64,000 nt of DNA from Omphiscola glabra (lineage: Eukaryota; Mollusca; Gastropoda; Lymnaeidae): assembly GCA_964017045.1 (NCBI GenBank), contig OZ024810.1, forward strand, positions 10,285,562 through 10,349,561, in the 5' to 3' direction. Position numbers and translations under genes: made by a program. The notes beneath the pieces were generated by a model that had not been told where the DNA came from, searched no databases, and worked only from the letters and a program-made list of their open reading frames with translations. Shown here in pieces: positions 22,969-34,717 of this stretch (its first letter is position 1; each line of letters begins with the position of its first letter).

Positions 22969-23128
22969 ATGTTCTGGAACTGGTATGTTAAACTTATATT
23001 TCTGCTTAAAATGAAGTTGGGGGAGGGGGAAGCCATGACTTTCTTTTAGTAGTTGATACCTGTAAGCCTATAGATTTGTATTTTTTAAAATATTTAAATA
23101 TAGACATTATTGACAAGGTGTATGGAAC

Positions 23129-23401
23129 GTTTACCGGAAATTTGTTTGAAAGAAATTTCGTCGACGGAAAATTAATTAATGTTTGTCAAATTTCTTTATG
23201 AACGCACCATACTATATCGTAAAACAAAATAATGCGCCCAAAACGAAATTTGACGCAAAATTTGATCGTTTGATCTGAAAAGAAAATTCGACAAAATTTC
23301 CGCTCGACAAAACTTCCGTTCGATCAAATTTCCGTTCGCTGAAACGTCCGTCGATCAATTTTCCGTCGAAGAAATTTCTTTCAAACAAATTTCCGGATAC
23401 G
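23129..23401. mobile_element. MULE-like MITE with 9-bp duplication, copy 1
   Basis: Identical GTATGGAAC stands at 23120-23128 and 23402-23410. The inner ends are long inverted repeats of about 45 bp: the left contains CCGGAAATTTGTTTGAAAGA then AATTTCGTCGACGG, and the right contains the reverse complement. Long terminal repeats with a 9-bp duplication are typical of Mutator-like elements. The interior has repeated TTCCG(T/C)TCGA words. There is no coding capacity. Confidence 0.75.
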
Positions 23402-23410
23402 GTATGGAAC

Positions 23411-23900
23411 ATCGGAAACAAAGATGATCGCATGGCTATTTCTGTTGAACGCGTTCCTCCAAGATGGGAACAATGAGGCGGAACAAAAGAGTTAGAATTG
23501 ACGAGCTGCTTCACAAACACCGTCTAACGTGACCAGGGACTACCCGGATGTATTAGCAGTCTTGGAGAATAGATGACAATGTTAATGAGAGGTGTTCATT
23601 TGAATAATGCAAACATCTTTAAAACACACTCAAAAAAAAATAGCAATAGTAATTGGCTGGAAATATCTAGCAAATAGATGAGCCGTCTTGAAGAATTCTG
23701 CTTACGTTATTAGTACGTTAGTTACACTATAAATAATGAAACGTGATATGTTTAGGCCGTGAAAATAATAGACAAGGCAATTAAACTAGCGTTTCGGCCA
23801 GAAGCCTTCCCCAGCAGACGATACAATACAAAAAACAACGAATACATTTAAGTTGAAAAGTGATACTTTTATTTGCTTTACTGAATATTGAGCTATTTTA
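23411..23900. other. Spacer, nothing recognised
   Basis: AT-rich sequence without arrays or terminal repeats. Confidence 0.45.
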
Positions 23901-24152
23901 TTGAGTTCTTCGAATACATAAATGAGAACTTCAAATACATAATTGAGAACTTCGAATACATAACTTGGAGCTTCAAATACATAATTGAGAACCTCTACTA
24001 CCTAATTGAGAACTTCGAATACATAATTGAAAACTTCAAATACATTAATTGAGAAGATCGACTACATAATTGAAAACTTCGAATACGTAATCGAGAATTT
24101 TGAATACATAATTAAGAACGTTGAATACATAATTGAGATCTTCGAATACTGA
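23901..24152. repeat. 22-bp minisatellite, about 11 copies
   Basis: Units of AATTGAGAACTTCGAATACA plus two bases. Copies differ at CTTCGAAT/CTTCAAAT and near the GAGAAC word. Confidence 0.9.
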
Positions 24153-24299
24153 ATTAGTATAAGGAACGCAAAGATGGGACGTTGAAAATATTTGAACATA
24201 ATTTAAATTGAATAACTATAGTTGTTCTTTTTTTTTTTTTAATTGTCTTGGGTCCTCAAAAAGTCTGCAAATAGCCATTTAGATGACCAAGGCAATTCT

Positions 24300-24454
24300 T
24301 GACTTGAGTAGTAGCCTTGACTAGAGCTGTATTCTGTTGAAAGTGAGGGAGAGGTGCTCTATTCGTCAGCCTGACCCACTCGTCCATTTTGATTCCAGGT
24401 AAGACTTAGTCAATATGTTTGGAATTAGACCAGGATGCAGTAAATGACAAGCAA

Positions 24455-24499
<45 letters not shown>

Positions 24500-24655
24500 C
24501 ACTGCGCTCTTTATGCGATCTACGTCGCAAGCGTTGTCGGAATTTTTATTGTGTCAATGCAATACCGTCTATGGGACTTCCATCTCCGGGTTACGCTTCA
24601 GAATTTGCCTTCTCTAAGATGAGCTGTCATCCAGGGCTAACGGGTTGAACTCCAG
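24300..24655 (+). repeat. Dispersed family F2, copy 1, with (TG)n
   Basis: This segment aligns with 42250-42625 over its whole length. Shared words include GAGTAGTAGCCTTG, GAGCTGTATT, TTCGTCAGCCT, CAGGATGCAG, CTACGTCGCAAG and GTCGGAATTTT. At the same internal place both copies carry a TG microsatellite, about 40 bp here (24456-24496). I see no coding frame or inverted ends. The class is unknown; a SINE or the end of a longer element are both possible. Confidence 0.7.
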
Positions 24656-24891
24656 TCATCAGACTTGGGGTTGACTCAGTTTAGACCGCCCAGCAACCCA
24701 GCACGTGAAAAAAAACAGAAATCACTAGGCAAAAGGCGAAGCGGGGTTGGGGGTGGTGGATACTCGAATGTACAGACAGGGGCGAATCCCCAGGGAAAAG
24801 ATTGTGGGGGCCCCGATACCTAAAATTGCGCCTTATTAAGAAAACACTGGTTTAAATACCTTTATGAAAGAAAATCACTCCTGTAGACTGT

Positions 24892-25081
24892 ATACTTATA
24901 TAATATCTTTTTAAACGCACAATACTATATCGTAAAACAAAATAATGCGTTCAAAAAGAAATTTGACGCATAATATGATGTGTGAACTGAAAATAAAATT
25001 AGATCAAATTTCCGTTCGACCAAACTTCCGCCGGTCAATTTTCCTTCGACGAAATTTCTTTCAAACAAATTTCCGGATACA
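24892..25081. mobile_element. MULE-like MITE, copy 2, left-truncated
   Basis: From AACGCACAATACTATATCGT to TTTCAAACAAATTTCCGGAT this matches the central and right parts of the element at 23129-23401. The left inverted repeat is missing. The right end is followed by CTGTATGAT, and CTGTATACT precedes the left edge, a possible decayed 9-bp duplication. Confidence 0.65.
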
Positions 25082-25933
25082 GCTGTATGATCAATAAAAG
25101 GAGTATTTCTTTTTTAAAAATATTGCAATATATGTTCTGTGGGAAAAGTATGAGCTTTGTACAAGAGGAATATTATGTGCGCATTAATATTCTGTGCACA
25201 TTTATATTAATGTATACATCTGTATTCTGTGTACATCTTTGTGATGTGTACATTAAATACTGTGCACATTTACGAAACCGTAAGTCTGAAACGACTACCC
25301 CCCACTGACTCGTCATCAGAAGTAGGACGCTCCACAATAGAGCACGAGTGCGCGCGTCAGGTATCGACGTGCTCCCCCCGACCAATAGAAATTTTATACG
25401 ATGACAATGGACACGAGGCAGTGGGGCGGGTGTGTCATGTGACCTGCGTATCGTAGGTTTGAATGGATAAAGTTTTTTTATTTTTTTTTATGGTGAAGAC
25501 ACCGAGGGAGGAATGGCGAGGAACAGGGGGGGGGTGAGAATTTAGGGAGAGAATCACGAGCCTATGCTCAAACTGCTTTGCGAAGTGAGAATTTAGGGAG
25601 AGAAACACGAGCCTATGCTCAAACTGCTGTGTGGAGCAGTTAAGAGTCTTGATAAAAGAACTCAAATTATGGCACCAATCGACTGAAATGGTGAGATTAG
25701 ACCGTGACACAGACCGGTTTCAGTTGAATTCCATGAAGGGAAAAAAAGAGGGGTTTGGGGGTGGGGTCTGCAGGACATTTGGCGTATTTTTTTTTTGGGG
25801 GGGTGGTGGTTTGCAGGACATTTAGCGCATTTGTGTGTGTGTTTGTGTAAGTGTTTGTGGTTGGGAAGGGTGTAGTGTATACTGTAATGTTTCAAAAGGA
25901 GTTTTAATAAAGTCGATACTTTCAATCTACTAA
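25082..25933. other. Spacer with a 46-bp duplication
   Basis: No gene is recognised. GTGAGAATTTAGGGAGAGAA and the following CACGAGCCTATGCTCAAACTG occur twice in tandem at about 25535-25628. Degenerate TGTGTACAT words lie at 25190-25270. Confidence 0.5.
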
Positions 25934-26470
25934 TGCCTTAACGGTCTTACTACTTTAATGTCCTACTACAGTACTTTAATGTCTTACTACTGTACTTTAA
26001 TGTCTTACTACTGTACTTTAATGTCTTACTACTGTACTTTAATGTCTTACTACTGTACTTCAATGTCTTACTACTGTACTTTAATGTCTTACCACTGTAT
26101 TTTAATGTCGTACCACTGTACTTTCATGTCTTACGACTGTACTTTAATGTCTTACTACTTTACTTTCAATGTCTTACTACTGTACTTTAATGTCTTACGA
26201 CTGTACTTTAATGTTTTACTACTGTACTTTAAAGTCTTACAACTTTACTTTAATGTCTTACGACTGTACTTTAATGTCTTACGACTGTACTTTAAAGTCT
26301 TAAAACTTTACTTTAATGTCTTACGACTGTACTTTAATGTTTTACTACTGTACTTTAATGTCTTACGACTGTACTTTAAAGTCTTACCACTGTATTTTAA
26401 TGTCTTACTACTGTACTTTAATGTCTTACGACTTTACTTTAATATCTTACGACTGTACTTTAATATCTTC
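25934..26470. repeat. 21-bp minisatellite, about 26 copies
   Basis: Units of TGTCTTACTACTGTACTTTA plus A, with ACTACT/ACGACT/ACCACT variants that are more frequent to the right. An inserted base at about 26165 shifts the open frame, and the peptide changes from Met-Ser-Tyr-Tyr to Asn-Val-Leu-Leu repeats. Confidence 0.95.
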
Positions 26471-26650
26471 AGCAGGGTAGTAACAAAAGTGTTGGACGTC
26501 CGGGGCGCTCCTTGGCCTTTTCCGCCCTCACCACGAAAACCCCAAAATATAAAGTATACACACCGTAGTTGAAGGGGTCCGAAAATGCCCCACTCCCAGG
26601 CACACCAAAAAGTACTGCCAGAGTCGGTCCGTCCCCGTTCATCCCTATTC

Positions 26651-26770
26651 CTAAGCCTGGGGTCTCTAGTCTAAGCCTGGTGTCTCTAGTCTAAGCCTGG
26701 GGTCTCTAGTCTAAGCCTGGGGTCTCTAGTCTAAGCCTGGGGTCTCTAGTCTAAGCCTGGGGTCTCTAGT
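26651..26770. repeat. 20-bp minisatellite x6
   Basis: Six units of CTAAGCCTGGGGTCTCTAGT, identical except one G-to-T change in the second, so the array is recent. Confidence 0.95.
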
Positions 26771-26851
26771 ACTTAAAATTAGCTACATTTCTATTAGTGT
26801 TCCCGGGAGAGAAATAGTATCTCCTTATCCTCATCTGTGCACATGATCTCT

Positions 26852-27541
26852 TAGCAACTGTGTACATATTCTATTAACAACTGTGTACATAGTTTATTAG
26901 CATCTGTGTACATAATCTATTATCAACTATGCACATACTCTGATTAGCAAAGGAGTATATAATCTATTAGCAGCTGTGTACATAATCTGATAAGCAACTG
27001 TATACAAAATCGGAGTCGTGACTGTGTACATTATCTGATTAGCAAATGTGTAGTTAAACGTTTAGGAACTGTGTATATAATCTGCAAGATTGTACATAAT
27101 GCATTAGTAACTGTTTACATAATCAATTAGCAGCTATGTACATAATCAATTAGCAGCTATGTACAGAATCTTTTAGCTGATATGTACACAATCTATTAGA
27201 AGCTATGTACATAATCTATTAGCAGTTATGTACATAATCTATTAGCAGTTATGTACATAATCTATTAGCAGTTATGTACATAATCAATTAGCAGCTATGT
27301 ACATAATCTATCAACAGCTATGTACATAATCTATCAACAGCTATGTACATAATCTATCAGCAGCTATGTACATAATCTATCAGCAGCTATGTACATAATC
27401 TATCAACAGCTATGTACATAATCTATCAACAGCTATGTACATAATCTATCAACAGCTATGTACATAATCTATCAACAGCTATGTACATAATCTATTAACA
27501 GCTATGTACATAATCTATTAACAGCTATGTACATAATCTGA
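26852..27541. repeat. 23-bp minisatellite, about 30 copies
   Basis: Units of CAGCTATGTACATAATCTAT plus three bases. The left third is strongly diverged (for example AACTGTGTACAT) and the right two thirds nearly uniform, showing a gradient from old to young copies. Confidence 0.95.
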
Positions 27542-27780
27542 TTAGGATGAATAATTATTGAAAAAAAAAACATAAAACAGAGATTGTAGAATGAATGAAT
27601 TGATTTAGAAAAATTGAATATCCAGCAATGGGGTCGAGATTGAAAGTTTGACAAAAATAATGCATACAGGTAAGGAACTTTATAAGAATCCCAATTAGCC
27701 CCCGCACCCCCCCCCCCCAAACCCCCAAGGCTCACAACGGCATTTTTTTTTTCACGCCTCTGAACTACATTTATATTCCA

Positions 27781-28060
27781 ATGTCCGCCCGCTGTTCAAA
27801 CGAGATTTATTACACCAACTATTTCAGAAAAGCAAATGAAGACTTTCATTTAGCGCAGTTATCGGAAGTTGTATGTCGTGAAACAAGGTGGTATCTGGAA
27901 GCGGTCAAACTGATTTTAGGGGGGTTGAGGGGGCGTGTGGATGTGAACATTTTAAAAGAATGTGTTGTCATCGGTGACGAGTCGATGTGCCAAGTTTCAG
28001 CTCCATGCGATGACGGGAAGTGGGTCAATTAGCCGTCCGAAGATTTTTGCCTTAACCAAA
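27781..28060 (+). repeat. Dispersed family R1, near-complete copy
   Basis: The copy has the R1 order: ACACCAACTATTTCAGAAAA, CATTTAGCGCAGTTATCGG, a GGGGTTG-rich patch, then the core TGTTGTCATCGG.GACGAGTC, ATGTGCCAAGTTTCAGCTCC, GATGACGGGAAGTGGGTCAA and TTAGCCGTCCGAAGATTTT. Open frames on both strands are short and lack domains, so I treat it as a non-coding mobile-element family of unknown class. Confidence 0.65.
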
Positions 28061-28177
28061 GACAGGAACTAAGGCGAAGTTACTACACAATGGTTTAAAA
28101 TGACGATCATTTTGTCAAATGTGAATGTAAATGTCTGTGTTTAAGAAACAGAGTGTGGAGAGTTTGCTTTCGTCTCT

Positions 28178-29200
28178 CACCAGCCTCCGTCTCACCTCCG
28201 TCTCACCCCCACCTCACTTCCGTCTCACCCCCATCTCACCTCCGTCTCACCCCCACCTCACCTCCGTCTCACCCCCACCTCACCTCCGTCTCACCTCCGT
28301 CTCACCCCCACATCACCTCCGTCTCACCTTCGTCTCACCTCCGTCTCACCTCCGTCTCACCACCGTCTCACCTCCGTCTCACCCTCATCTCACCCCATCT
28401 CACAACCATCTCACCCCCATCTGACCCCATGCTCACCCCCATCTCACCTACATCTCACCTCCATTTCACCCTCATCTCACCCCATCTCACAACCATCTCA
28501 CCCCTATCTGACCCCATGCTCACCCCCATCTCACCGCCATCTCACCCCCATCTGACCCCATGCGCACCCCCATCTCACCTCCATCTCACCTCATCTCACC
28601 CCATCTCACAACCATCTCACCTCCATCTGACCCATTCTCACCCCCATCTCACCTCAATCTCACTTCCATCACCCCTCTCACCCCAATCTCATCCTCATCT
28701 CACCCCTATCTCACCACCAACTCACCCCTTTTCACCTCCATCTCACCTCCATCTCACAACCATCTCACTCCCCTCTCACTACTCTCACCTCCATCTCACC
28801 CCATCTCACCTCCATTTCACCTTACTCACGCATAAAAATAGACATTTTCACCTCGCACCTCTACATCAAAACCCTACCCCCCTTCACACTTCTACCTCAC
28901 TTTCTACCTTATATCACACCTCTATATACACCTACATCTAAACATCACATCTCTACATCACCTCGCATCGCTTCATCCTCTCACACCCCTAAATCACCTC
29001 ACACCCCTAAATAACCTCACACTCCTACATCACCTCACACCCCTACATCACCTCACACCTCTACATCACCTAACCCCCACCCACTCCTGCATCTTAAGCT
29101 CACACCTCTACTTCGCCTCACCACTCTACCTCGCCTCACCCCTCATGCCTCATGTCACACACGCCTACATCTAATCCTCACACGCCCTACCTCACCTCTC
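28178..29200. repeat. C-rich 11-bp and 20-bp arrays
   Basis: From 28178 to about 28830 an 11-bp unit CACCTCCGTCT, with CACCCCCATCT variants, is repeated nearly without interruption. From about 28960 to 29080 a 20-bp unit CACCTCACACCCCTACATCA-like sequence takes over. One strand carries almost no G. Pro/Ser/His-rich frames of up to 262 codons are by-products. Confidence 0.9.
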
Positions 29201-29214
29201 ACCTCCACCACTGG

Positions 29215-29640
29215 CTATCACCACCCAGAGAGCGCGAGCGACGGTAGCATGGCATCGTCACGCCCCAACCACCACCTATCCACCCCCCTCACACCATCCG
29301 CTCGTGAGCTCCCACTTTTTTTTTTAACTCATGCTGTGGGCGAGCCCTCCAACAAAAGCCGACCACCTTCACGTGACGTTCGCTAGTTATAAGTCTCCAA
29401 CGACTCACTTTTGCGCGCTTGTTGAAGAGGAAGTTTTGAAAGTAACGCGTCGCTCTTTTTGCTAGCAAAAAGTCATCGACCTTTTTTGGGGGTAGAAAAG
29501 GGCAAAAGTTAGGTGACGCAGGGCTCTCTCAAAAAAAATTGACTTAGGTCAGTTTGTTGGCGTAGATAGAAGAAAAAAAACAGAACTTAGTGAAGATATA
29601 TTAAGAGCAGAGAGAAAACATTTCCCGAAAGGTAAGCAGC
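29215..29640 (+). other. CpG-containing, exon-like segment with possible splice donor
   Basis: After the C-rich array the sequence turns non-repetitive with many CpG sites (GAGAGCGCGAGCGACGGTAG, CGTGACGTTCGC, AACGCGTCGCTC). It then runs purine-rich into AACATTTCCCGAAAGGTAAG at 29616-29635, a strong match to an animal 5' splice site (AAAG/GTAAGC). No start codon with a long frame follows. It could be the promoter and an untranslated first exon of a gene lying to the right. This is an inference from composition and one motif. Confidence 0.2.
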
Positions 29641-30429
29641 TTTTGTTCTTGTTCTCATTAAAAAAAAAAAAAAACTTAAAATATCTTTTATTGTGTTTAG
29701 ATTTTTCTTTTCTTCTTTTTCTTCTGTAGGAATCAACTCGGGAAGATTTTTATTTTGCCTTTCATTTTTTTAAATGTTTTCTCTTCCCCCCCCCCCCCCC
29801 AACCCCAATCAGAATCACATCGTTTAGAAAGGAAGAATGAAGAAATGGCGAAATCTTTTGAAAATGTTTATTTTGAAAGTCAAGACTTCAGGCCGAGGTT
29901 GAATGTTTGAATAGCCGAATCCAATAAGTGCGAAACACCAGTCGATAACAAACAAACAAACAAACAAAAAAAAAAAGAATAAAACGAGAAAAATCTCATT
30001 TTGTTAAAAGCGTTGTACAAATATCGGAGATCAGAATTGTTCAATCACACCGTGCGACTGGCTGGATGCTAGCATTTATGTGATCCAAACGGCATACAAT
30101 TTTAATTGCGACCATCCTTCACATCAGGGGGTTCTAGACCTTTGGGTATCAGTGAAAAGGGTGATAGCGGTCCTTAAGCTGCGCGTCCATGGTATATGTA
30201 AAGTGTGCATTAAATATTATTAAGGGGGTCCGTGGCCTACACGGGATTCATGGGCTAAGAAAACCAACCGCTAAAAACAAAGTGTTTCGCATAAATACTT
30301 TACCTGCATGTTATTGTACATTTTACTTATCATGTATGATTTTTGGTATGGGATTATTGTATGATTTAACGATGGCTACAGTTCTTAAGAAATCACTGCA
30401 TCATATTCCCTTAATCGTCCCCTTGAAAA
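29641..30429. other. T- and A-rich spacer
   Basis: Homopolymer A, T and C runs (C run near 29787) with no recognised feature. A 90-codon plus-strand frame starting at 30189 runs into the R1 fragment. Confidence 0.4.
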
Positions 30430-30565
30430 ACAGATTTTTGGGGGTTAGGGTGTGGGGCTGAACATTTCATAGAATGTGCTGTCATCGGCAAACGAGTCTA
30501 TGTGCCAGTTTCAGATTGATAGGATGACGAGAAATGGGTCAATTAGCCTTCCGAAAATTTAGCCG
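30430..30565 (+). repeat. Dispersed family R1, core fragment
   Basis: Contains GGGGTTAGGG, TGTCATCGGCAAACGAGTCT, ATGTGCCAGTTTCAG, GATGACGAGAAATGGGTCAA and TTAGCCTTCCGAAAATTT, the R1 core in order. The GCGCAGTTATCGG part is missing. Confidence 0.65.
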
Positions 30566-30840
30566 TGACAAAGAAATGAATAAAGAAAAACATGACCAAA
30601 AGCGAAGTAAATATAAAGGATGGTATTTGGTTAATTGTCACCGGTTTAAATGATTTCAAAGTTGTGCTGTACACGGGCAAACGCAGAAAAAAAAAACAGA
30701 GCAAGGGTTCTCGAAACTTTGGAAATGTGGTACCGCCTAATAAATCTGCATGAAAAATGCCTGCCGACCGTGTGGATATCATGCAGCTCGGACTGGATAC
30801 ATGGGCAGGTGTTTCTCGATCGCTACATTTCAGTGCATCA

Positions 30841-31042
30841 CATAAAACATGTCCATAGAGAGAAATGCGTAGCACATACAACATGTCATATAGAGAAATT
30901 CGTGGCACATACAACATGTCATAGCGAAAAATGCATAGCACATACAGCATGCCATGCATAGAGAACATGACATATAGAGAAATGCGTAGCACGTACAACA
31001 TGTCACAGGGAGAAATGCGTGGCACATACAACATGTCATACA
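30841..31042. repeat. 33-bp minisatellite x6
   Basis: Units of CATATAGAGAAATGCGTAGC then ACATACAACATGT, with indels in the third and fourth copies. The His/Cys/Thr-rich frames are open because of the period. Confidence 0.9.
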
Positions 31043-31639
31043 GGTGGGCTTCAAAGTAAGTTATGGAAGAAATGAAACACATTTAACCAAAAATATGTGG
31101 TCAGAAAACAAGGTACTAATCAGGGGAGTAGCTGGTTTGTGACGCCCGGGTGTGGTCTTTGATTTAACCACTCCAACCCAGCTAATGACATTTAAAACAA
31201 ATCATTCTTTTGCCAAAGGCGTTTCCAGAATGTTTGGTAGGTTAATGAGCCCCCTCTTACGACTGTTACGATTTTAATCCACCTGGAAACTGTATTTCTC
31301 TCTTCAGTAGTTAATTGTTCTAGAGCACTTATGTTGTTTTTTTTAAAGCAATCTTCTAACATCATTCACATATTCTCCCATTGCATAAGAAGTTCCCAAA
31401 ACTGTCCACCACGGCACCACGGGGAGCCGTGGCTCCTTCACAGGTGCGCCGCGAAATTTAAACCAAAAAAAAAAAAACAACTCCAAATGCAATATTATGC
31501 GACATTTTGTGGTTTTGGTGCAAACCATTAACTCATTGGTCTGCTTCCAAATTGACTGCTTTCTAAGTGACTGCTTCATAATCAGCGCATTCGGTATTGA
31601 GAGTATATTACAAATAATTATAAATGTTGGAAAGAAATT
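31043..31639. other. Spacer, nothing recognised
   Basis: Mixed sequence; a poly-A run near 31465. No array or terminal repeat is seen. Confidence 0.4.
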
Positions 31640-31995
31640 ATTGTTCAATAATGAGTTCAATAGCGCGCAAAATATAATTCCCGATAACTACGCTAAATGA
31701 TTTTTTTTTTTTTTTATGAAACGCAACTGCGTTTGGCGCGAAATATTTTATTTTCGGAAAATGAAATCGTCTCAGTTTAAGTATGGTGTAAACAATATTC
31801 GGTTTAAAAGTGTTTGGGACATCAGAATATTTAATATAGTTCATGGGCGTGAAATATAAAGTGTGCAGCGACGTATCATGGGGGGAAGGGGTGTGGCGAA
31901 AATTGGGATTCTTAAATGTGCGTTACTTGAGTTCATGTTTTGTCAAGCAAATTTAGTGGACGGGAAGTTCACGCATTGCTGCCGCCAATGTTTGG
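31640..31995 (-). repeat. Dispersed family R1, 5' part, reverse
   Basis: Read in reverse this copy has the R1 words TCATTTAGCGTAGTTATCGG and AATTATATTTTGCGCGC. It shares with the copy at 57940-58275 the order AATAGCGCGCAAAATA, GTTTGGCGCG, AAAGTGTGC and CGCATTGCTGCCGCCA. Confidence 0.6.
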
Positions 31996-33010
31996 CGGGC
32001 TATATCTTGTTATAATTAAATGAATATTTTGACGATTAAGTCATGCGAAGTTATTTATGGAGTTTCTTCTCGTTTGTAGTTCCTAAAATGAATCTCTTTT
32101 AAAAAATAAAAACCAAACAAAGTATTTTAACATTCGCTGTTCCACTTGCCGAACAAGTGCCTCGTTACCCGTCAGTAACGGTACAAAATATCAGTCAAGC
32201 CGATGATACAAATGCTGCTGTGAAAAGGTAATAATGGGGGAGACTGCAATCAGGTTAGCACAATAGGAAATTAGTAAAACACAGTAAGGTTAAACCTGAT
32301 AAAGGAACGCAACAAAACAACAAACGTGTCTGCAGGAAACCTTCACCAGCGAACAAACAGAAAAACGAATAAAATTTTTAAAAAACCTGAAATAAAATGC
32401 TGATGTCAACGTCCAGAAATAGACATTTTGAAAGGTATATTGTGACATAGACGTTTTGACCTGGACACGATACGTAAGACACGGTCAGTCTGACAGGGAC
32501 ATTAGATTGGAACGTTGTCCACTTATCCGATCCCAGAAATTCCTTCCCCCCCCCCCTTTTTCGACCCCCCCCCCGCCCTCGCGACTCAAACGCTATTACG
32601 GTAAATGTAAATAAACACAGCACAACGTCAATGGAAATACAATTATATTCTTAGTCACACGGGTCCCGTGGCGAACAATTACACCCGCTCGTCCCCACTC
32701 TCCTCCTCGGCATGGGGATGAGCCACTCACCAATCAATTGCTAAGACAACAGTAAGTAGAGGGTGGTAGACACACAAACACGCCGCTGTGGAGATTTGTT
32801 GACACAATCAGTTGCTGTAATCTTCGACTGTTCGCTGCGGGATGCGTCAGTTGAGTCACGTGACACGTCATGTCCCACCACCCCTTGCGCTGTGGCGACG
32901 CTATTGACTCGGAGTCGTCGAGTCGGAACTTTTCTTGTGTGGAATCCGAAGAAAGTCTGGCGTATAGGACATTCCGTGAAAGTAGCGAATTTAATTAGTG
33001 TGATGTGATC
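31996..33010. other. Spacer, nothing recognised
   Basis: No gene. C runs lie at about 32546-32575. 32640-33000 is GC-richer and non-repetitive, with an 81-codon plus-strand frame lacking any domain. Confidence 0.4.
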
Positions 33011-33690
33011 ACGTCCATGCCAAGCACCTCATGCAAACTAAGGTCTATGCCTGGCACGTCATGCAACGTAAGGTCTATGCCAAGCACGTCATGCAACCTA
33101 AGGTCTATGCCTGGCACGTCAAGCAACCTAAGGTCTATGCCAGGCACGTCATGCAACCTAAGGTCTATGCCAAGCACGTCATGCAACCTAAGGTCTATGC
33201 CTGGCACGTCATGCAACCTAAGGTCTATGCCTGGCACGTCAAGCAACCTAAGGTCTATGCCAAGCACGTCAAGCAACCTAAGGTCTATGCCAAGCACGTC
33301 AAGCAACCTGAGGTCTATGCCAAGCACGTCATGCAACCTAAGGTCTATGCCAGGCACGTCATGCAACCTAAGGTCTATGCCAGGCACGTCAAGCAACCTA
33401 AGGTCTATGCCAGGCACGTCATGCAACCTAAGGTCTATGCCAAGCACGTCATGCAACCTAAGGTCTATGCCAAGCACGTCATGCAACCTAAGGTCTATGC
33501 CAGGCACGTCAAGCAACCTAAGGTCTATGCCAGGCACGTCATGCAACCTAAGGTCTATGCCAGGCACGTCATGCAACCTAAGGTCTATGCCTGGCACGTC
33601 AAGCAACCTAAGGTCTATGCCAAGCACGTCATGCAACCTAAGGTCTATGCCAGGCACGTCATGCAACCTAAGGTCCATGCCAAGCACGCC
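33011..33690. repeat. 30-bp minisatellite, about 22 copies
   Basis: Units of CACGTCATGCAACCTAAGGT then CTATGCCAAG. The array is extremely regular except at two sites: CAAG, CAGG or CTGG before CACGTC, and ATGC or AAGC after it. The two sites vary independently, giving a mosaic of about six unit types. Open frames of about 230 codons exist on both strands because the unit has ten codons and no stop in these frames. Confidence 0.98.
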
Positions 33691-33707
33691 ATTTTAATTA
33701 TCCACAT

Positions 33708-33985
33708 TATGGGGTGCCCTAGCATATGGTGATATAATTAGACTTCAATTGAGGCGCCCCGGCATATGGTAGTTTATTATCCTCATAATGAGGCGCCCCC
33801 GGCACATGGCAGTATATTAACTTAACAATGAGGCACCTCTGGCACATGGCAGTATATTAACCTCACAATGAAGCGACCCCGGAACATGGCAGTATATTAC
33901 CCTCACAATAAGTTGCCCCTGGAAATTCCATTAAATATAGCCTCATAATAAGGCAAATGCCTGTGTAATAAGCTTCACAATGAGG
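33708..33985. repeat. 40-bp minisatellite, about 6-7 copies
   Basis: Units of GAGGCGCCCCCGGCACATGG then CAGTATATTAACCTCACAAT, strongly diverged at both edges. It begins within 20 bp of the end of the 30-bp array. Confidence 0.85.
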
Positions 33986-34350
33986 CGCCGCTCACACACG
34001 AAGAACCAACAGCGATATTAGGTTACGCCCCTGCTGACGCAGTCAGTACAGTATAATTAATTTGAGGGTGCCCCATTAGTGCTTGTGGTTTTCAATGTTA
34101 GTTTCTCACTACCGGGAACACTGCAAGCTTTTAATGGCTGATTCAATCCGAAGGAACACTAAATATGGGCTCAAATATGAACACAGAGTAATAATATATT
34201 GGGCGTCTCTACCACACCACAGGTGGCGGTGGTTGGGGGGGGGGGGCAAAAACTATAATGATCCCACATTTTCACCCAAAAAAATCAGATCGAATAATAT
34301 ATATTTTTATATTAAACACTTAGTAAATAATGTCGATTGAATTTAATATA

Positions 34351-34717
34351 CAGTGGAACCCGCTATAACGCCCCCCGCAATAACGCGAATTCGGATATAA
34401 CGCGTTCGTAGCATGGCTCCCGAAATTATCGGTCAATCTGTATTATCGTTCAAACAAATGAAAAGTGGTAAATGTTTTTAATGCACAGTAATAACCTATA
34501 AATATATTAGCCATTGATTATTTTGAATATATCTTAATTAATGCATTCCAGTTAATATTCATCTGATGATAGCCGACTTTTGATCATTGTACATGTATAC
34601 ACGTATATGTTCTCGGAAAAAGTTAAATATTGTAAAACCGCGCATTAACGCGACCCCGCTTTTAACGCGATCCGATTTTATGGACCCCGATCATCGCGTT
34701 ATAGCGGGGTTCTACTG
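34351..34717. mobile_element. pogo/Tigger-like MITE
   Basis: The left end begins CAGTGGAACCCGCTATAACG. The right end, reverse complemented, begins CAGTAGAACCCCGCTATAAC. A TA dinucleotide flanks each side (34349-34350 and 34718-34719). These ends and the TA duplication are typical of pogo/Tigger MITEs of the Tc1/mariner group. Sub-terminal GATATAACGCG and TTTAACGCGA words repeat the theme inside. No transposase is present. Confidence 0.8.

Noticed and set aside
22554..23036. His/Trp/Tyr/Phe repeat protein and Lys-Val-Met-Pro repeat protein
   Set aside because: They are translations of the 24-bp array on the two strands; the flanking non-repeat parts are very short.
24419..24648. Cys-Val-Cys-Val repeat peptide
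   Set aside because: It is the translation of a TG microsatellite inside a dispersed repeat.
28131..28941. 262-codon Pro/Ser/His/Leu-rich frame
   Set aside because: The DNA is an 11-bp C-rich array lacking G, so stop codons hardly occur in this direction.
33005..33732. Three open frames of about 230 codons on both strands
   Set aside because: All are produced by a 30-bp repeat with no stop codons in those frames; none has a domain or non-repeat extension.
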